This document shows positions 17,249-26,659 of a stretch of 64,000 nt of DNA, in pieces. The position numbers and the translations under genes are program-made. A model generated the notes under the pieces. That model did no database searches. It was given only the letters and a program-made list of their open reading frames with translations, and was not told the DNA's origin. Origin of the DNA: an uncultured Muribaculaceae bacterium. GTDB taxonomy: Bacteria > Bacteroidota > Bacteroidia > Bacteroidales > Muribaculaceae. How positions within the stretch are numbered: position 1 is the stretch's first letter; the number at the start of each line of letters is the position of its first letter. The DNA is taken from NCBI GenBank assembly GCA_947628305.1, contig CANQZG010000013.1, positions 1 to 64,000 of the forward strand, read 5' to 3'.

Positions 17249-18754
17249 TCATTTACGGGGTTTGCGTTTGTCCCATGCAGGATGGGCGGGGTCTTCGGCA
17301 TCGAGAGCCTCTGCCAGATTTATTGACAGTTCGCGGGCAAGCATCTTGCCGTACTCCGGGTCAGCGTTGTGGCAAGCCCTAACATGACGCTGCTTGATGA
17401 ACAACGGGACTCCATCCATCTGTGCGCAGGTATTACGGCATGTGGCCAATTTATCCTCGTCGCTCATCAGCCTCCAGAGTTTTCCCGGTTGGGTGTAGTA
17501 ATCATCGTCATACTGACGCTCGTCATAATTGAATAGGTCTCCTTGCAGTTGCATCGGCGGCTCTTTAAGCGACGGTGTATCACGCCATTCACCGAAACTG
17601 TTCGGCTCATACGCAACAGTGGCCCCATAATTGTCATCGGTGCGCATCTGTCCATCGCGATGAAATGAATGGGACGGGCATCTCGGTCTATTCACGGGTA
17701 TAAGGTTATGGTTGACACCAAGCCGATAACGCTGTGCGTCGCCATAGGAGAAGAGACGGCCCTGAAGCATCTTGTCGGGAGAAAAGCCTATGCCATCGAT
17801 GATGTTGGTCGGATTAAATGCGGCCTGCTCTATTTCGGCAAAAAAGTTTTCAGGGTTGCGGTTGAGCTCAAGTATACCGACATCGTGCAAGGGGAAATCC
17901 TTGTGGTACCAAACTTTCGTGAGGTCAAACGGATTGATGTGGTATTCCCTTGCCTCGTCCTCCGTCATAAGCTGAATCTGGAGTTTCCAACGCGGAAAAT
18001 CGCCACGCTCAATGGCCTCAAACAAATCCCGCTGATGCGACTCACGGTCCTTCGCGATAATGGCTTCAGCCTCCTTATCTGTAAGATTTTTGATGCCCTG
18101 GAGGGTTATGAAATGAAATTTCACCCATGTACGCCTGTTTTCCTTGTTAATGAAACTGTAAGTGTGACTTCCGAATCCGTGCATATTGCGGAAGGATGCG
18201 GGTATGCCACGCGGCGACATAGAGATAGTAATCTGATGGAGAGCTTCGGGGAGAAGAGTCCAGAAATCCCAGTTAGCCGTCGGGTTACGCATGCCGGTGC
18301 GCGGGTCGCGTTTTATGGCATGATTCAGGTCGGGAAACTTCAGTGGGTCTCGAAGGAAAAATACAGGAGTGTTGTTTCCCACAAGGTCCCAGTTACCACT
18401 GTCAGTATAAAACTTCATAGCAAACCCTCGTATATCGCGTTCGGCATCAGCCGCCCCACGTTCCCCTGCAACAGTTGAAAATCTTACGAGGCACGGGGTC
18501 TGCTTCCCAACCTCAGAAAAAATTGATGCACGCGTGAATTCGGTGATATCATGTGTGACAGTGAATGTGCCAAATGCTCCCGAGCCTTTGGCATGCATTC
18601 GTCTTTCGGGTATTACCTCACGGTCAAAGTGAGCTATCTTTTCAAGATACCACGGGTCTTGGGCAGAAAAAGTGCCAGGACGGCCTGCGGTCTGAACATT
18701 CTGGTTGTCGGCAATCGGGCGTCCGTTTTCTGCGGTTAGTCTTTTCTTATCCAT
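17249..18754 (-). CDS. katA: Monofunctional heme catalase
   Basis: The 501-residue protein matches small-subunit catalases in length. It has the distal-side motif [16 protein letters not shown] with the catalytic His, the heme-site segment [18 protein letters not shown], and the proximal tyrosine motif [14 protein letters not shown]. It breaks down hydrogen peroxide in the cytoplasm and gives oxygen tolerance to an anaerobe. It is a single gene with no adjacent oxyR. Upstream lie two palindromic repeats. Its 3' end meets the short ORF on the other strand. Confidence 0.97.
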   Translation of the reverse strand: MDKKRLTAENGRPIADNQNVQTAGRPGTFSAQDPWYLEKIAHFDREVIPERRMHAKGSGAFGTFTVTHDITEFTRASIFSEVGKQTPCLVRFSTVAGERGAADAERDIRGFAMKFYTDSGNWDLVGNNTPVFFLRDPLKFPDLNHAIKRDPRTGMRNPTANWDFWTLLPEALHQITISMSPRGIPASFRNMHGFGSHTYSFINKENRRTWVKFHFITLQGIKNLTDKEAEAIIAKDRESHQRDLFEAIERGDFPRWKLQIQLMTEDEAREYHINPFDLTKVWYHKDFPLHDVGILELNRNPENFFAEIEQAAFNPTNIIDGIGFSPDKMLQGRLFSYGDAQRYRLGVNHNLIPVNRPRCPSHSFHRDGQMRTDDNYGATVAYEPNSFGEWRDTPSLKEPPMQLQGDLFNYDERQYDDDYYTQPGKLWRLMSDEDKLATCRNTCAQMDGVPLFIKQRHVRACHNADPEYGKMLARELSINLAEALDAEDPAHPAWDKRKPRK

Positions 18755-18783
18755 ACAATCACAATGATTAACGAAAGTATTTA

Positions 18784-18807
18784 GAGTGTTCTTATTTCAA
18801 AACACTC
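18784..18807. repeat. Minimal palindromic element flanked by TTA
   Basis: GAGTGTT and AACACTC are inverted around a 10-base centre, with TTA directly repeated on both sides rather than inverted. This fits a 3-bp target duplication like those of the larger elements. It lies between the acetyltransferase stop and the catalase start, where it could also act as a terminator. A lone family A tip (GAGTATGTTTGG) follows at 18838. Confidence 0.4.
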
Positions 18808-18898
18808 TTAGAACAGATTTATGGTGAAAAAGGTTTAGAGTATGTTTGGATAAAAAAACCAAAGACATACCAAGTCCGAAGCCATACACAAACAATAT

Positions 18899-19351
18899 TT
18901 AATCGATGTTTGGCTGTTGCATGTGTACAATCGGGAAAGGCTTTCCAGTGGAATCGAGCTCATCTCGTCCGATGGCTTCATACCCCATCTTTAAATAGAA
19001 TCGGTAGGCCTGTACATTGTCCTCATTAACATCCACTTTGTTTATTCCAAATTTATTGACGGCATAATCCACCAATGCGCCACCATAGCCCTTCCCTTGT
19101 TTTTCGGGAAGGACAAACAACATCTCGAGAATGTCATCACTCAACCCCATGAAGGCATCTATATTTTCCCTATCGTCACGAATTACAAAAAGATTGACAG
19201 CCGGGAAATACTGATTGCGTATCAACGGCTTGAAATATTCAATGTCTTCTTCCTGCAGGAAATGATGTGAACTACGCACGGATTTTTCCCAAACGGCCAG
19301 CAATTCGTCTAAAACTTCGTCAGACAAGGTGTGCAAACTTTCAATTTTCAC
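18899..19351 (-). CDS. GNAT-family N-acetyltransferase
   Basis: The 150-residue protein has the GNAT acetyl-CoA motif LFVLPEKQGKGYGGALVDYA (Q/RxxGxG/A pattern) and the following beta strand and helix VDVNEDNVQAYRFYLKMGYEA. It resembles YjaB-type acetyltransferases that act on small molecules or proteins. It is a single gene, AT-richer than its neighbours. The substrate cannot be read from the sequence. Confidence 0.92.
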   Translation of the reverse strand: MKIESLHTLSDEVLDELLAVWEKSVRSSHHFLQEEDIEYFKPLIRNQYFPAVNLFVIRDDRENIDAFMGLSDDILEMLFVLPEKQGKGYGGALVDYAVNKFGINKVDVNEDNVQAYRFYLKMGYEAIGRDELDSTGKPFPIVHMQQPNID

Positions 19352-19446
19352 AATATTTTCTTATTTTTACAAAGTTAGCAAAACAAGTTGACAACTACAC
19401 AATTGCCAACACCAACATTTTGGCATGATATTTGTTAAAATATTCG

Positions 19447-19454
19447 TATCTTTG
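19447..19454 (+). promoter_or_regulatory. slyD promoter (-7 element)
   Basis: TATCTTTG matches TAnnTTTG exactly and leaves a leader of about 36 bases before slyD. The upstream TTTG at 19419 is 24 bases away, a little far for the usual spacing. Confidence 0.55.
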
Positions 19455-19496
19455 ACAGAGTCAAAGATATTGTTTGAACTATAACTTTAAAATAGA

Positions 19497-20069
19497 ATGG
19501 AAAAGATTCAACCCGGGAAATACGTAGAACTTGGCTATGACCTATATTGCATGAATGCCGACGGCAAGGAGGAACTGGTTCACCAGACCGATGTAGAAGA
19601 CCCCGAGAAAATCATCTTCGGTGTAACACGCGGAGTCATCGCCCCACTTGAAAAGGCGATTGAGGGACTTGAAAAGGGTGGCTCATTTGATGTCACTGTT
19701 AAAGCGGCGGATGCGTTCGGCCAGATAGACCCCGAGCAAGTGGCAACACTTGAACGAGACATCTTCATGGTTGACGGCAAGTTTGACGCCGATGTCATCA
19801 AACCCGGAGCGATTGTACCCATGATGACCGCCGACGGTTACCGTATCAACGGCCGTGTCATCGATGTGACCGACACCGATGTCAAGATGGATTTCAATCA
19901 CCCGCTCGCCGGAAAGGATGTCCGCTTCAAGGGCAAAATCCTCGCCGTCCGTGATGCCACCCCCGAGGAACTTCAACCCGTGCACAGCTGTGGATGCGGC
20001 AGCTGCGGATGTGACTCACACGACGGCGATTGCGGCGACTCCTGCGGTTGCGAGGGACACTGCCACTAA
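19497..20069 (+). CDS. slyD: FKBP-type peptidyl-prolyl isomerase, SlyD type
   Basis: The 190-residue protein has a split FKBP domain with the IF insert: LGYDLYCMNADGKEEL, GVIAPLEKAIEGLEKGG, then DGYRINGRVIDVTDTD and FNHPLAGKDVRFKGKI. The C-terminal 28 residues are rich in Cys and His (HSCGCGSCGCDSH, then GCEGHCH), the metal-binding tail typical of SlyD. The family catalyses proline isomerisation, acts as a chaperone and stores nickel in E. coli. Here the tail is Cys-rich as well as His-rich. It is a single gene with its own promoter and a hairpin terminator. Confidence 0.95.
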   Translation: MEKIQPGKYVELGYDLYCMNADGKEELVHQTDVEDPEKIIFGVTRGVIAPLEKAIEGLEKGGSFDVTVKAADAFGQIDPEQVATLERDIFMVDGKFDADVIKPGAIVPMMTADGYRINGRVIDVTDTDVKMDFNHPLAGKDVRFKGKILAVRDATPEELQPVHSCGCGSCGCDSHDGDCGDSCGCEGHCH

Positions 20070-20094
20070 AGTGTCTCAAAGTTCCTAATTATAC

Positions 20095-20125
20095 GAGGGG
20101 ACGCGCCGACAGCGCGCCCCCTCGA
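20095..20125. terminator. Bidirectional terminator between slyD and exuT
   Basis: CGAGGGG with CGCGC pairs with GCGCG and CCCCTCG, a strong GC-rich stem between two converging genes. The inner GACGCGCC sequence resembles the hairpin part of the family D repeat, so it may be a domesticated repeat. Confidence 0.7.
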
Positions 20126-20142
20126 TGATTTTCCAGTATCTG

Positions 20143-21648
20143 TTATTTTTCTTTTTGTCCATCAACCCGGATGACCTTGTAACGAGGAACAAGGAGTTTC
20201 ATCACCGTCCAACCGACGAGATAGGCGACACCGCATATACAGAAAATGATTGAATACCCCGCCGGCTTCCCGGTGAATCCCATGAAATGCATCTGTGTGG
20301 CCTCGGCGTAGTCAAACAGCACACCCGATGACTTGTTGATGACGAATGAGCTTAGACCGCCCGCCATACCGGTTATACCCACGATTGTGGCGATTGTGCT
20401 CTTTGGGAACATGTCGCCGACAACCGAATACATATTGGCCGACCAAGACTGATGGGCCGCACCGGCGATGCCGATGATGATTACAGGCCACCAATAGGAG
20501 TATGCGCCAAGAGGCTGCGCGAAAATCGCGAGCAATGGGAACAACGCGAAGATAAACATCGCCCGCATTCGTGCAGCGTAGGGGTTGAGTCCCGTACGGT
20601 TCATTATGATTGTAGGCAGTTTGCCACCGTAAATCGACAGCATAGTCAACAGATACAGAACAAATATCAGCATCTGCGCCGTTCCCGATGATGACGGCAG
20701 GTGATAGACATCTGACAGATAGGCCGGTGTCCAGAACAGGAAGAACCACCACACGCCGTCGGTCAGGAATTTGCCAAGGAAGAATGCCCAGGTCTGACGA
20801 TATTTAAAACATTTCAGGAAAGGAATCGCAAGAGCGGACGAATCCTCAATATCGGCTTTTTGCTTTGCCGTCTCATCGGGGGTTACGTTATCCTGCTCGA
20901 TATAAGCCAATTCGGCCTCATTGACATGGGGCGAAGCCGTCGGTTTCCTATAGAACCACATCCACACGCCCATCCAAACAAAACCGAGTCCGCCGATGAT
21001 TATAAACGACATCTCCCACCCGTTACCGACTCCGATAGACTGGAAATAGGCCGCCAACGATGGAATTGTGAGCGGTGCAATCAATGCGCCGATTGTCGAG
21101 CCGGCATTAAAGATTGAAGTGGAATAGGCGCGGTCGCGCTTGGGGAAATACTCGGCTGTCACTTTTACCGCCGCCGGGAAGTTGCCGGCCTCGCCTATGC
21201 CGAGAATCACACGTGCCGCGATAAAATAGTATACCGATGTTATGGCGATTGTGGACGCCACCGCTCCGGTCGCCCCCACAAGCTCGGCGGCGTCATGCAT
21301 CCCGAGAGTATGTTCGGTCGCCCAACCGCATAACGCATGGACGCACGCCCCGACCGACCATATAAAAATGGCCCACAGATAGCCTTTCTTTGTGCCCAGC
21401 CAATCGATAAAGCGGCCCGCGAACAGATTGGCAATAGCATAGACTATTGAAAAGACAGCGGTTATTGTGCCATAGTCCGAATCGGTCCAATGGAACTCGG
21501 GGGCGATAAAGTCTTTCCACGTGAGGGACAGCAACTGCCGGTCCATATAATTGACTGTGGTGGCAAAAAACAACAATCCGCATATCACCCAGCGGAAATT
21601 GGTCATCTTGGCCACCCGTTTCAAGGCGGGATTAATATTTACATCCAT
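20143..21648 (-). CDS. exuT: MFS hexuronate transporter (ExuT family)
   Basis: The 501-residue inner-membrane protein has twelve predicted transmembrane segments and the anion:cation symporter pattern. It has the NYMDRQLLSLTWKDF opening and the loop RFIDWLGTKKGYLWAIF. It is encoded 95 bases after uxaC on the same strand, so the likely substrates are galacturonate or glucuronate, imported with protons. The central cytoplasmic loop is longer than in E. coli ExuT (about residues 245-280). It works with UxaC in pectin- or mucin-derived uronate use. Confidence 0.9.
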   Translation of the reverse strand: MDVNINPALKRVAKMTNFRWVICGLLFFATTVNYMDRQLLSLTWKDFIAPEFHWTDSDYGTITAVFSIVYAIANLFAGRFIDWLGTKKGYLWAIFIWSVGACVHALCGWATEHTLGMHDAAELVGATGAVASTIAITSVYYFIAARVILGIGEAGNFPAAVKVTAEYFPKRDRAYSTSIFNAGSTIGALIAPLTIPSLAAYFQSIGVGNGWEMSFIIIGGLGFVWMGVWMWFYRKPTASPHVNEAELAYIEQDNVTPDETAKQKADIEDSSALAIPFLKCFKYRQTWAFFLGKFLTDGVWWFFLFWTPAYLSDVYHLPSSSGTAQMLIFVLYLLTMLSIYGGKLPTIIMNRTGLNPYAARMRAMFIFALFPLLAIFAQPLGAYSYWWPVIIIGIAGAAHQSWSANMYSVVGDMFPKSTIATIVGITGMAGGLSSFVINKSSGVLFDYAEATQMHFMGFTGKPAGYSIIFCICGVAYLVGWTVMKLLVPRYKVIRVDGQKEK

Positions 21649-21743
21649 GATGGGAGGTGTTAGTTTAGGGTTTAAGAGTTAAAATTTAAGGGGTTATAGG
21701 TTCATGCCGCGACCGTACAAGGATAGCAATACATTCGCGCCAA

Positions 21744-23156
21744 TTAGAATTTGAAATATTCCTTGGCGTTGCCGTAGCAGACCTTGACGACAATCTCACG
21801 GCCGATGAAATCAGTCTCCGAAGCGGGGAGCAGACCGTTTTCAATGTCGTTGCCGATGAGGTTGCACAATGTGCGACGGAAATATTCGTGACGGGGATAA
21901 GACAGGAACGAGCGCGAATCGGTGAGCATGCCGACAAAGCGACTCAACAGTCCGAGATTGGACAATGCATTCATCTGTTTCTCCATCCCGTCCTTCTGGT
22001 CAAGGAACCACCAGCCTGAACCGAACTGTATTTTACCCGCGCCGTAACGGCCATCCTGGAAATTACCTGCCATGGTCGCGACAAGCTCGTTGTCACGCGG
22101 GTTAAGGTTGTATATTATTGTCTTGGCGAGTTTATCACGCGATGCGAGCATATCAAGGAAACGGGACATATTCTCGCCGACGGTGAAATCGCCGATGGAA
22201 TCATAGCCGGTGTCAGGCCCCAGACGGGACATCATCAGCGAGTTGTTATTACGCAAAGCCCCATAGTGGAACTGTTGCGTCCAACCCGCGTCATGGTCCA
22301 TGACGGCAAATTCCACGAGCATGGCCGTCTTGAACTTCGCCACCTCGGCGTCATCCAATGACGAACCATTGTAAACCTTTTTGAAAATAGTCTCAATTTC
22401 ATCAGGAGTATAATCCTCGGCATAAAACCCGCCAAGACCGTGGTCAGACAATCGGCATCCCACACCTGCAAAAAAATCGTGCCGCACTTTAAGCGCGGAA
22501 ACCACATCGGCAAAACGGGAAATTTCCACACCCGAAACCTCAGCCAAACGGTCGATATACCGACGATATTCCGCGGGGTTCTCCACCGCCATCGCCTTGT
22601 CGGGACGCCACGTTGGCAACATTTTCACCGATGAACCGTTTTCACGATGCCTGATATGGTGTTCAAGGGAATCAACGGGGTCATCGGTCGTGCACACGAC
22701 CTCCACATTGTAATGTTTCATGAGTCCCTGTGCGCTGTGGGTTGATTCCTGCAACATCGCCGAACAACGGTCATATATTTCACGCGCCGAGGCCGGATTA
22801 AGCAACCGTCTCTCCCCGAACGCAGTCCTTAATTCAAGATGCGTCCAGTGATACAACGGGTTACGCATCGTGTAAGGTACTGTCCCGGCCCATTTTTCAA
22901 ATTTTTCCCAGTCGGTGGTGTCAGCGCCGGTGATAAACCGCTCGTCAACACCGTTAGCACGCATGGCACGCCACTTGTAATGGTCGCCTTCGAGCCATAT
23001 ACGCGAAAGGTTCTCAAACCGATGGTCCGAAGCAACATATTCGGGATTCAGATGACAATGATAGTCTATAATCGGCAATGATGCCGCATATTCATGATAC
23101 AGACGCTCGGCTGTAGGGGTCTGCAACAGGAAGTTCTCGTCGTTAAACTGTTTCAT
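21744..23156 (-). CDS. uxaC: Uronate isomerase
   Basis: This 470-residue protein matches UxaC in full length, beginning MKQFNDENFLLQTPTAERLY. It has the metal-binding IIDYHCHLNPEYVASDHRF (HxH of the amidohydrolase fold), VCTTDDPVDSLEHH and the C-terminal LTDSRSFLSYPRHEYFRR. UxaC interconverts glucuronate and fructuronate, and galacturonate and tagaturonate, in the cytoplasm. It lies between trmH and exuT on the same strand. The later genes of the pathway (uxaA/B, uxuA/B, kdgK) are not in the window. Confidence 0.97.
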   Translation of the reverse strand: MKQFNDENFLLQTPTAERLYHEYAASLPIIDYHCHLNPEYVASDHRFENLSRIWLEGDHYKWRAMRANGVDERFITGADTTDWEKFEKWAGTVPYTMRNPLYHWTHLELRTAFGERRLLNPASAREIYDRCSAMLQESTHSAQGLMKHYNVEVVCTTDDPVDSLEHHIRHRENGSSVKMLPTWRPDKAMAVENPAEYRRYIDRLAEVSGVEISRFADVVSALKVRHDFFAGVGCRLSDHGLGGFYAEDYTPDEIETIFKKVYNGSSLDDAEVAKFKTAMLVEFAVMDHDAGWTQQFHYGALRNNNSLMMSRLGPDTGYDSIGDFTVGENMSRFLDMLASRDKLAKTIIYNLNPRDNELVATMAGNFQDGRYGAGKIQFGSGWWFLDQKDGMEKQMNALSNLGLLSRFVGMLTDSRSFLSYPRHEYFRRTLCNLIGNDIENGLLPASETDFIGREIVVKVCYGNAKEYFKF

Positions 23157-23202
23157 GGTTCAGGTCATTTATCCATTTATAATAGACGCACGTTTTCTAA
23201 AT

Positions 23203-23997
23203 TTATTCAGGTTTTCGCAATTGCCAGAATGCTACAGCCGAAGCCGCCGCCACATTCAGGGAATCAACATTATGTTTCATCGGGATTCTCGCGACATAAT
23301 CGGCATCGGATATAACCTCCCGAGACAATCCGTCGCCCTCGGTTCCAAGCACAATCGCCAGGCGCGGTTCTTCAAGCAACACAGGGGAGTCAATCGGTAT
23401 GGAATCATCCGACAAAGCCATTGCCACCGTCTTGAACCCCAAACCCTTTAACACAGACACAGGTTCATCAAGCCAAGTCCAAGGGACAAAGAACACCGAC
23501 CCCATCGACACTCTCACCGCACGACGGTTCAACGGGTCGCAAGATGTAGCGGTCAACAAAACCGCATCAATCCCAAGCGCGGCGGCGGAACGAAAAATCG
23601 CCCCGATGTTAGTGGTGTCACACACCGAGTCAATCACGGCGACACGACGTGCACCTCGACATATCTCCATAACAGAGCGAAGCGAGGGACGGCGCATGGC
23701 GCACAGCACCCCGCGTGTCAACCTGTAACCGGTCAATGAGGCAAGTATCTCCCGTTCACCCGTATAGACCGGGATATCACCACAGCGGGCGATAACAGGA
23801 GCGGCATCCCCCTCGATATGCCGATGTTCACACAGCAACGCGAGTGGCTCATACCCTGCATCAAGAGCCACGTTAATCACCTTGGGACTCTCGGCGATGA
23901 ACACTCCATCATCACAGACGCGCAACTGCGCCTCGGTCAAAGACGCGAACACCTCGACTCCGGGATGGGACAATGATGTGATTTCAATGATTGGCAT
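23203..23997 (-). CDS. TrmH/SpoU-family RNA 2'-O-methyltransferase
   Basis: The 264-residue protein has the SPOUT knot motifs IDSVCDTTNIGAIFRSAAA, LAIVLGTEGDGLSREVI and RIPMKHNVDSLNVAAASAV, which bind S-adenosylmethionine, and an N-terminal substrate-binding region. It probably 2'-O-methylates a tRNA or rRNA ribose, but the exact site is unknown. It is the first gene of a run with uxaC and exuT, though this may be chance adjacency. It diverges from the DUF3298 gene. Confidence 0.9.
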   Translation of the reverse strand: MPIIEITSLSHPGVEVFASLTEAQLRVCDDGVFIAESPKVINVALDAGYEPLALLCEHRHIEGDAAPVIARCGDIPVYTGEREILASLTGYRLTRGVLCAMRRPSLRSVMEICRGARRVAVIDSVCDTTNIGAIFRSAAALGIDAVLLTATSCDPLNRRAVRVSMGSVFFVPWTWLDEPVSVLKGLGFKTVAMALSDDSIPIDSPVLLEEPRLAIVLGTEGDGLSREVISDADYVARIPMKHNVDSLNVAAASAVAFWQLRKPE

Positions 23998-24058
23998 TTC
24001 TCACAAAGTTACAAGATTATCGCTATATTTGCAAAAACAAAATCAATCCAACCACAAA

Positions 24059-25165
24059 ATGCTTAAAACTAAAATATTTTTACCCGTCATCACATTAGCC
24101 TTTACCGCCGTCTATACCCTATCATGCAACAAGGACAACACAAAGGACAGCGTACCCTCCGACTACGCAATCAGCGAGGACATGGAATGCACCGACACAT
24201 TGTACACATCGAAAGACACCATCGTTTGCCTTTATTCCGACTACAACGAAGCGGACACAAAAATGTCACTAATAACATCCGTCAACGGAATTCCCATATC
24301 GGAATGCCGTCTCCTGGGCAAATTTGACTGGGTATCGGGTCGTGGTCGCATGCTTGACATTACATCGGGCATTGACACAATATCCATCCCGGCACAACCA
24401 CTGCCTGACAGTATAAACATCACGGACAAACTCTGCCTGGCCGAAGTATCCAACCTCAAACACTCACGCCATTTCGCACTTAACGACTCGTCAGCCATCT
24501 GCACTTTCAGCATTGACATGCGCCTACCCATTCCACAACGACAATGGCTCTCAGACTTCATACAGAAAGACATCATGAATTTAATGAAAGCCGTATTGGA
24601 GTCAGAGGACAGTGGTTCGAAAATAAAAAACTTCAAAGGCGGCAACCGGGACATGATGGCGTTCGCCGAACATTGCTACAATGAATTCAAACGGCTGTAT
24701 CTAGCCGAAAATGAGGTGTTCGGCCTCGAAAATGACATTTTATTCGAGATATATCCCGTATGGACTTCTCCCGACAACAAACTAACGACCTATCGTTTCC
24801 AGAATTCCACATACATGGGTGGCGCACATGGAGGGATGGAGGACTATTACCTTACATTTGATAATAAGACAGGTCGCTTGCTGGGATTACCCGACTTTTT
24901 CAAATCAGATACCGAACGAGACAAAGCCATCCTGAAACTTGAGGACAAACTGACCGATTATAAGAACTCAATAGGCCTACAAGGCCGATTCAGTGCAAAC
25001 ATCAACGACATAAACCTGCTCTCATCAGACAATCCGATTAAAGAGCAATATAACGGGAAAACATACCCCCGCCCGGCAATGACACGCCACGGGATAGTGT
25101 TCTCCTATCAGCCATACGAAATGGGAGCATTCTCCGAAGGCATCCTACATTTTGTAATACGATAA
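24059..25165 (+). CDS. DUF3298/RsiV-like lipoprotein
   Basis: From the Met at 24059 the protein has 368 residues and a lipoprotein signal ending in AVYTLSCNKD (Cys23). An earlier frame start would lie inside trmH on the other strand, so it is not used. The C-terminal half (YRFQNSTYMGGAHGGMEDYY, FDNKTGRLLGLPDFFKS) matches the DUF3298 pattern seen in RsiV-like proteins. A TATATTTG element at 24024-24031 gives a short leader. Its job at the envelope is not known. Confidence 0.75.
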   Translation: MLKTKIFLPVITLAFTAVYTLSCNKDNTKDSVPSDYAISEDMECTDTLYTSKDTIVCLYSDYNEADTKMSLITSVNGIPISECRLLGKFDWVSGRGRMLDITSGIDTISIPAQPLPDSINITDKLCLAEVSNLKHSRHFALNDSSAICTFSIDMRLPIPQRQWLSDFIQKDIMNLMKAVLESEDSGSKIKNFKGGNRDMMAFAEHCYNEFKRLYLAENEVFGLENDILFEIYPVWTSPDNKLTTYRFQNSTYMGGAHGGMEDYYLTFDNKTGRLLGLPDFFKSDTERDKAILKLEDKLTDYKNSIGLQGRFSANINDINLLSSDNPIKEQYNGKTYPRPAMTRHGIVFSYQPYEMGAFSEGILHFVIR

Positions 25166-25171
25166 AAGAGT

Positions 25172-25204
25172 CCCCCGCATCCTCCATTACAGAGGACACG
25201 GGGG
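25172..25204. terminator. Terminator between converging genes
   Basis: CCCCCG with CCTC pairs with GAGG and CGGGGG around a short loop. It lies just after the DUF3298 stop and before the end of the OmpA-like gene, so it can serve both strands. Confidence 0.7.
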
Positions 25205-25246
25205 CACCGCTATGATGTGAAAGGGTATTCTTTCAGATTGTGGTCA

Positions 25247-26386
25247 TCAATCCTCGATGGTGCAGATTGACACACGATTCCATGATTCTTCCTTGAACAT
25301 GTGGCCGATGCCTTCGCCCTGGGCCGTGATGCGTGATTCATCAATGCCGTATTTCTTAACCAAGGCTTTCTTCACTGACTCGGCACGTGCGGCAGCCAGT
25401 CTCTCATTGAACTCAAGATTTCCGTCCTGGGAAGCGTAGCCCTTGATTTCAACCTTGGCATTCTCGTGATGCTTGAGGTATTCGGCAACCATCTCCACGT
25501 TAGGCTGCTGGTCGGCTGTGATTGCCGAAGAACCGATGCGGAAGAAGACGTAACGGACACTGTTAAGCTGAGTATCGGTCTTATTCACCACCTTGACGGG
25601 ACGCGCGAGACAGTCGTTCAACTGAGCCTGGAGGTTGTTGGCCTTGCTATTGGCGGCGTTAAGGTCATTATTTGCCGCGTTAAGCTGACCGCGAAGGTCA
25701 TTGACCTGTGCGTTAAGAGCGGCGACCTCAGCGGGGTTCACTCCTACAGTGACACAGTTGAAACCGGGACCGAAGTTATAGGTGACACCGACGGCACAGT
25801 TAAACGTGGCCTTGTTGATGTTATAGGCGGCTGATGTCTGTTTAACACCGGCATCGGACATATTCCACACGATAGACGGTTTCAATGAAAGAGTCACAGC
25901 CTCCGAAACGTTGAAATTGAAATTCAAACCCACCTTTGTGGCAAAATAATTCCAGTCTTCACCTGCGCCTTCGTTATAATAATCATGTCCCCAACCTGCG
26001 CCGGCCAAAGCCTCAAGGTTAAAAACGCGAGGTTCACAACTGAATCCACAGAAAAGATTAGTGAGGTTGACTGTACCGTAAGCACCGACGTAGGAGTTAT
26101 CAAAAGCAGTCGAGCTGCGAGGGCCACCGAACATTGTCGAAGTGTTGATTCCGGCCACACCCTCGACTCCGAGTCCAAATACCGGTGTCAACTGTTTACC
26201 GATATTGACGCCTATAGTCCCACGCATCGAGCCGAAAAATGCATGATGCGTCATAGGGGTCGTGACACCGCCATTTATACCTATTGACCAGTTGGAGCCG
26301 AAATTAGTGCGCTCCACAGCGTCCTGTGCATTTGCTGCGCCGACACTTAGTATCGCTGCGGCAGCCAATAAGATAGATTTTTTCAT
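25247..26386 (-). CDS. OmpA-family outer membrane protein
   Basis: From the Met at 26386 the protein has 379 residues and a signal peptide ending AANAQDA; the frame is open further but that start would precede the signal. Residues about 30-215 form an outer-membrane beta-barrel. A short coiled coil follows (AALNAQVNDLRGQLNAANND), then the OmpA peptidoglycan-binding domain (AKVEIKGYASQDGNLEFNER). Such proteins tie the outer membrane to the cell wall and are abundant in Bacteroidales. It is a single gene with its own leader of more than 80 bases. Confidence 0.95.
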   Translation of the reverse strand: MKKSILLAAAAILSVGAANAQDAVERTNFGSNWSIGINGGVTTPMTHHAFFGSMRGTIGVNIGKQLTPVFGLGVEGVAGINTSTMFGGPRSSTAFDNSYVGAYGTVNLTNLFCGFSCEPRVFNLEALAGAGWGHDYYNEGAGEDWNYFATKVGLNFNFNVSEAVTLSLKPSIVWNMSDAGVKQTSAAYNINKATFNCAVGVTYNFGPGFNCVTVGVNPAEVAALNAQVNDLRGQLNAANNDLNAANSKANNLQAQLNDCLARPVKVVNKTDTQLNSVRYVFFRIGSSAITADQQPNVEMVAEYLKHHENAKVEIKGYASQDGNLEFNERLAAARAESVKKALVKKYGIDESRITAQGEGIGHMFKEESWNRVSICTIED

Positions 26387-26622
26387 ATCCTTAACTTGTT
26401 TTACATTGAAAACTTGACGCAAGTTCCCTCGTCCGAGTCCCTCGCAATCCTTAATTAATAAATAATTCAATCGTTATAGAATCACAATTCATTTAGTACT
26501 ATTATAACAACCAATTGTGACGATTGTTGAAAAACGCCCATGTTCCATCTATTTTTCGCCTTAAAGCCGAATTGTTTTTCAAAAAAACAATCACTTCATA
26601 AGGAGAAAACACGACAATTCAT

Positions 26623-26630
26623 TATCTTTG
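26623..26630 (+). promoter_or_regulatory. Promoter of the LRR protein gene (-7 element)
   Basis: TATCTTTG gives a leader of about 24 bases. No TTG stands at the right distance upstream, so only the -7 half is supported. Confidence 0.5.
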
Positions 26631-26659
26631 CGCCATTATCACCAACAAACTCACACACA

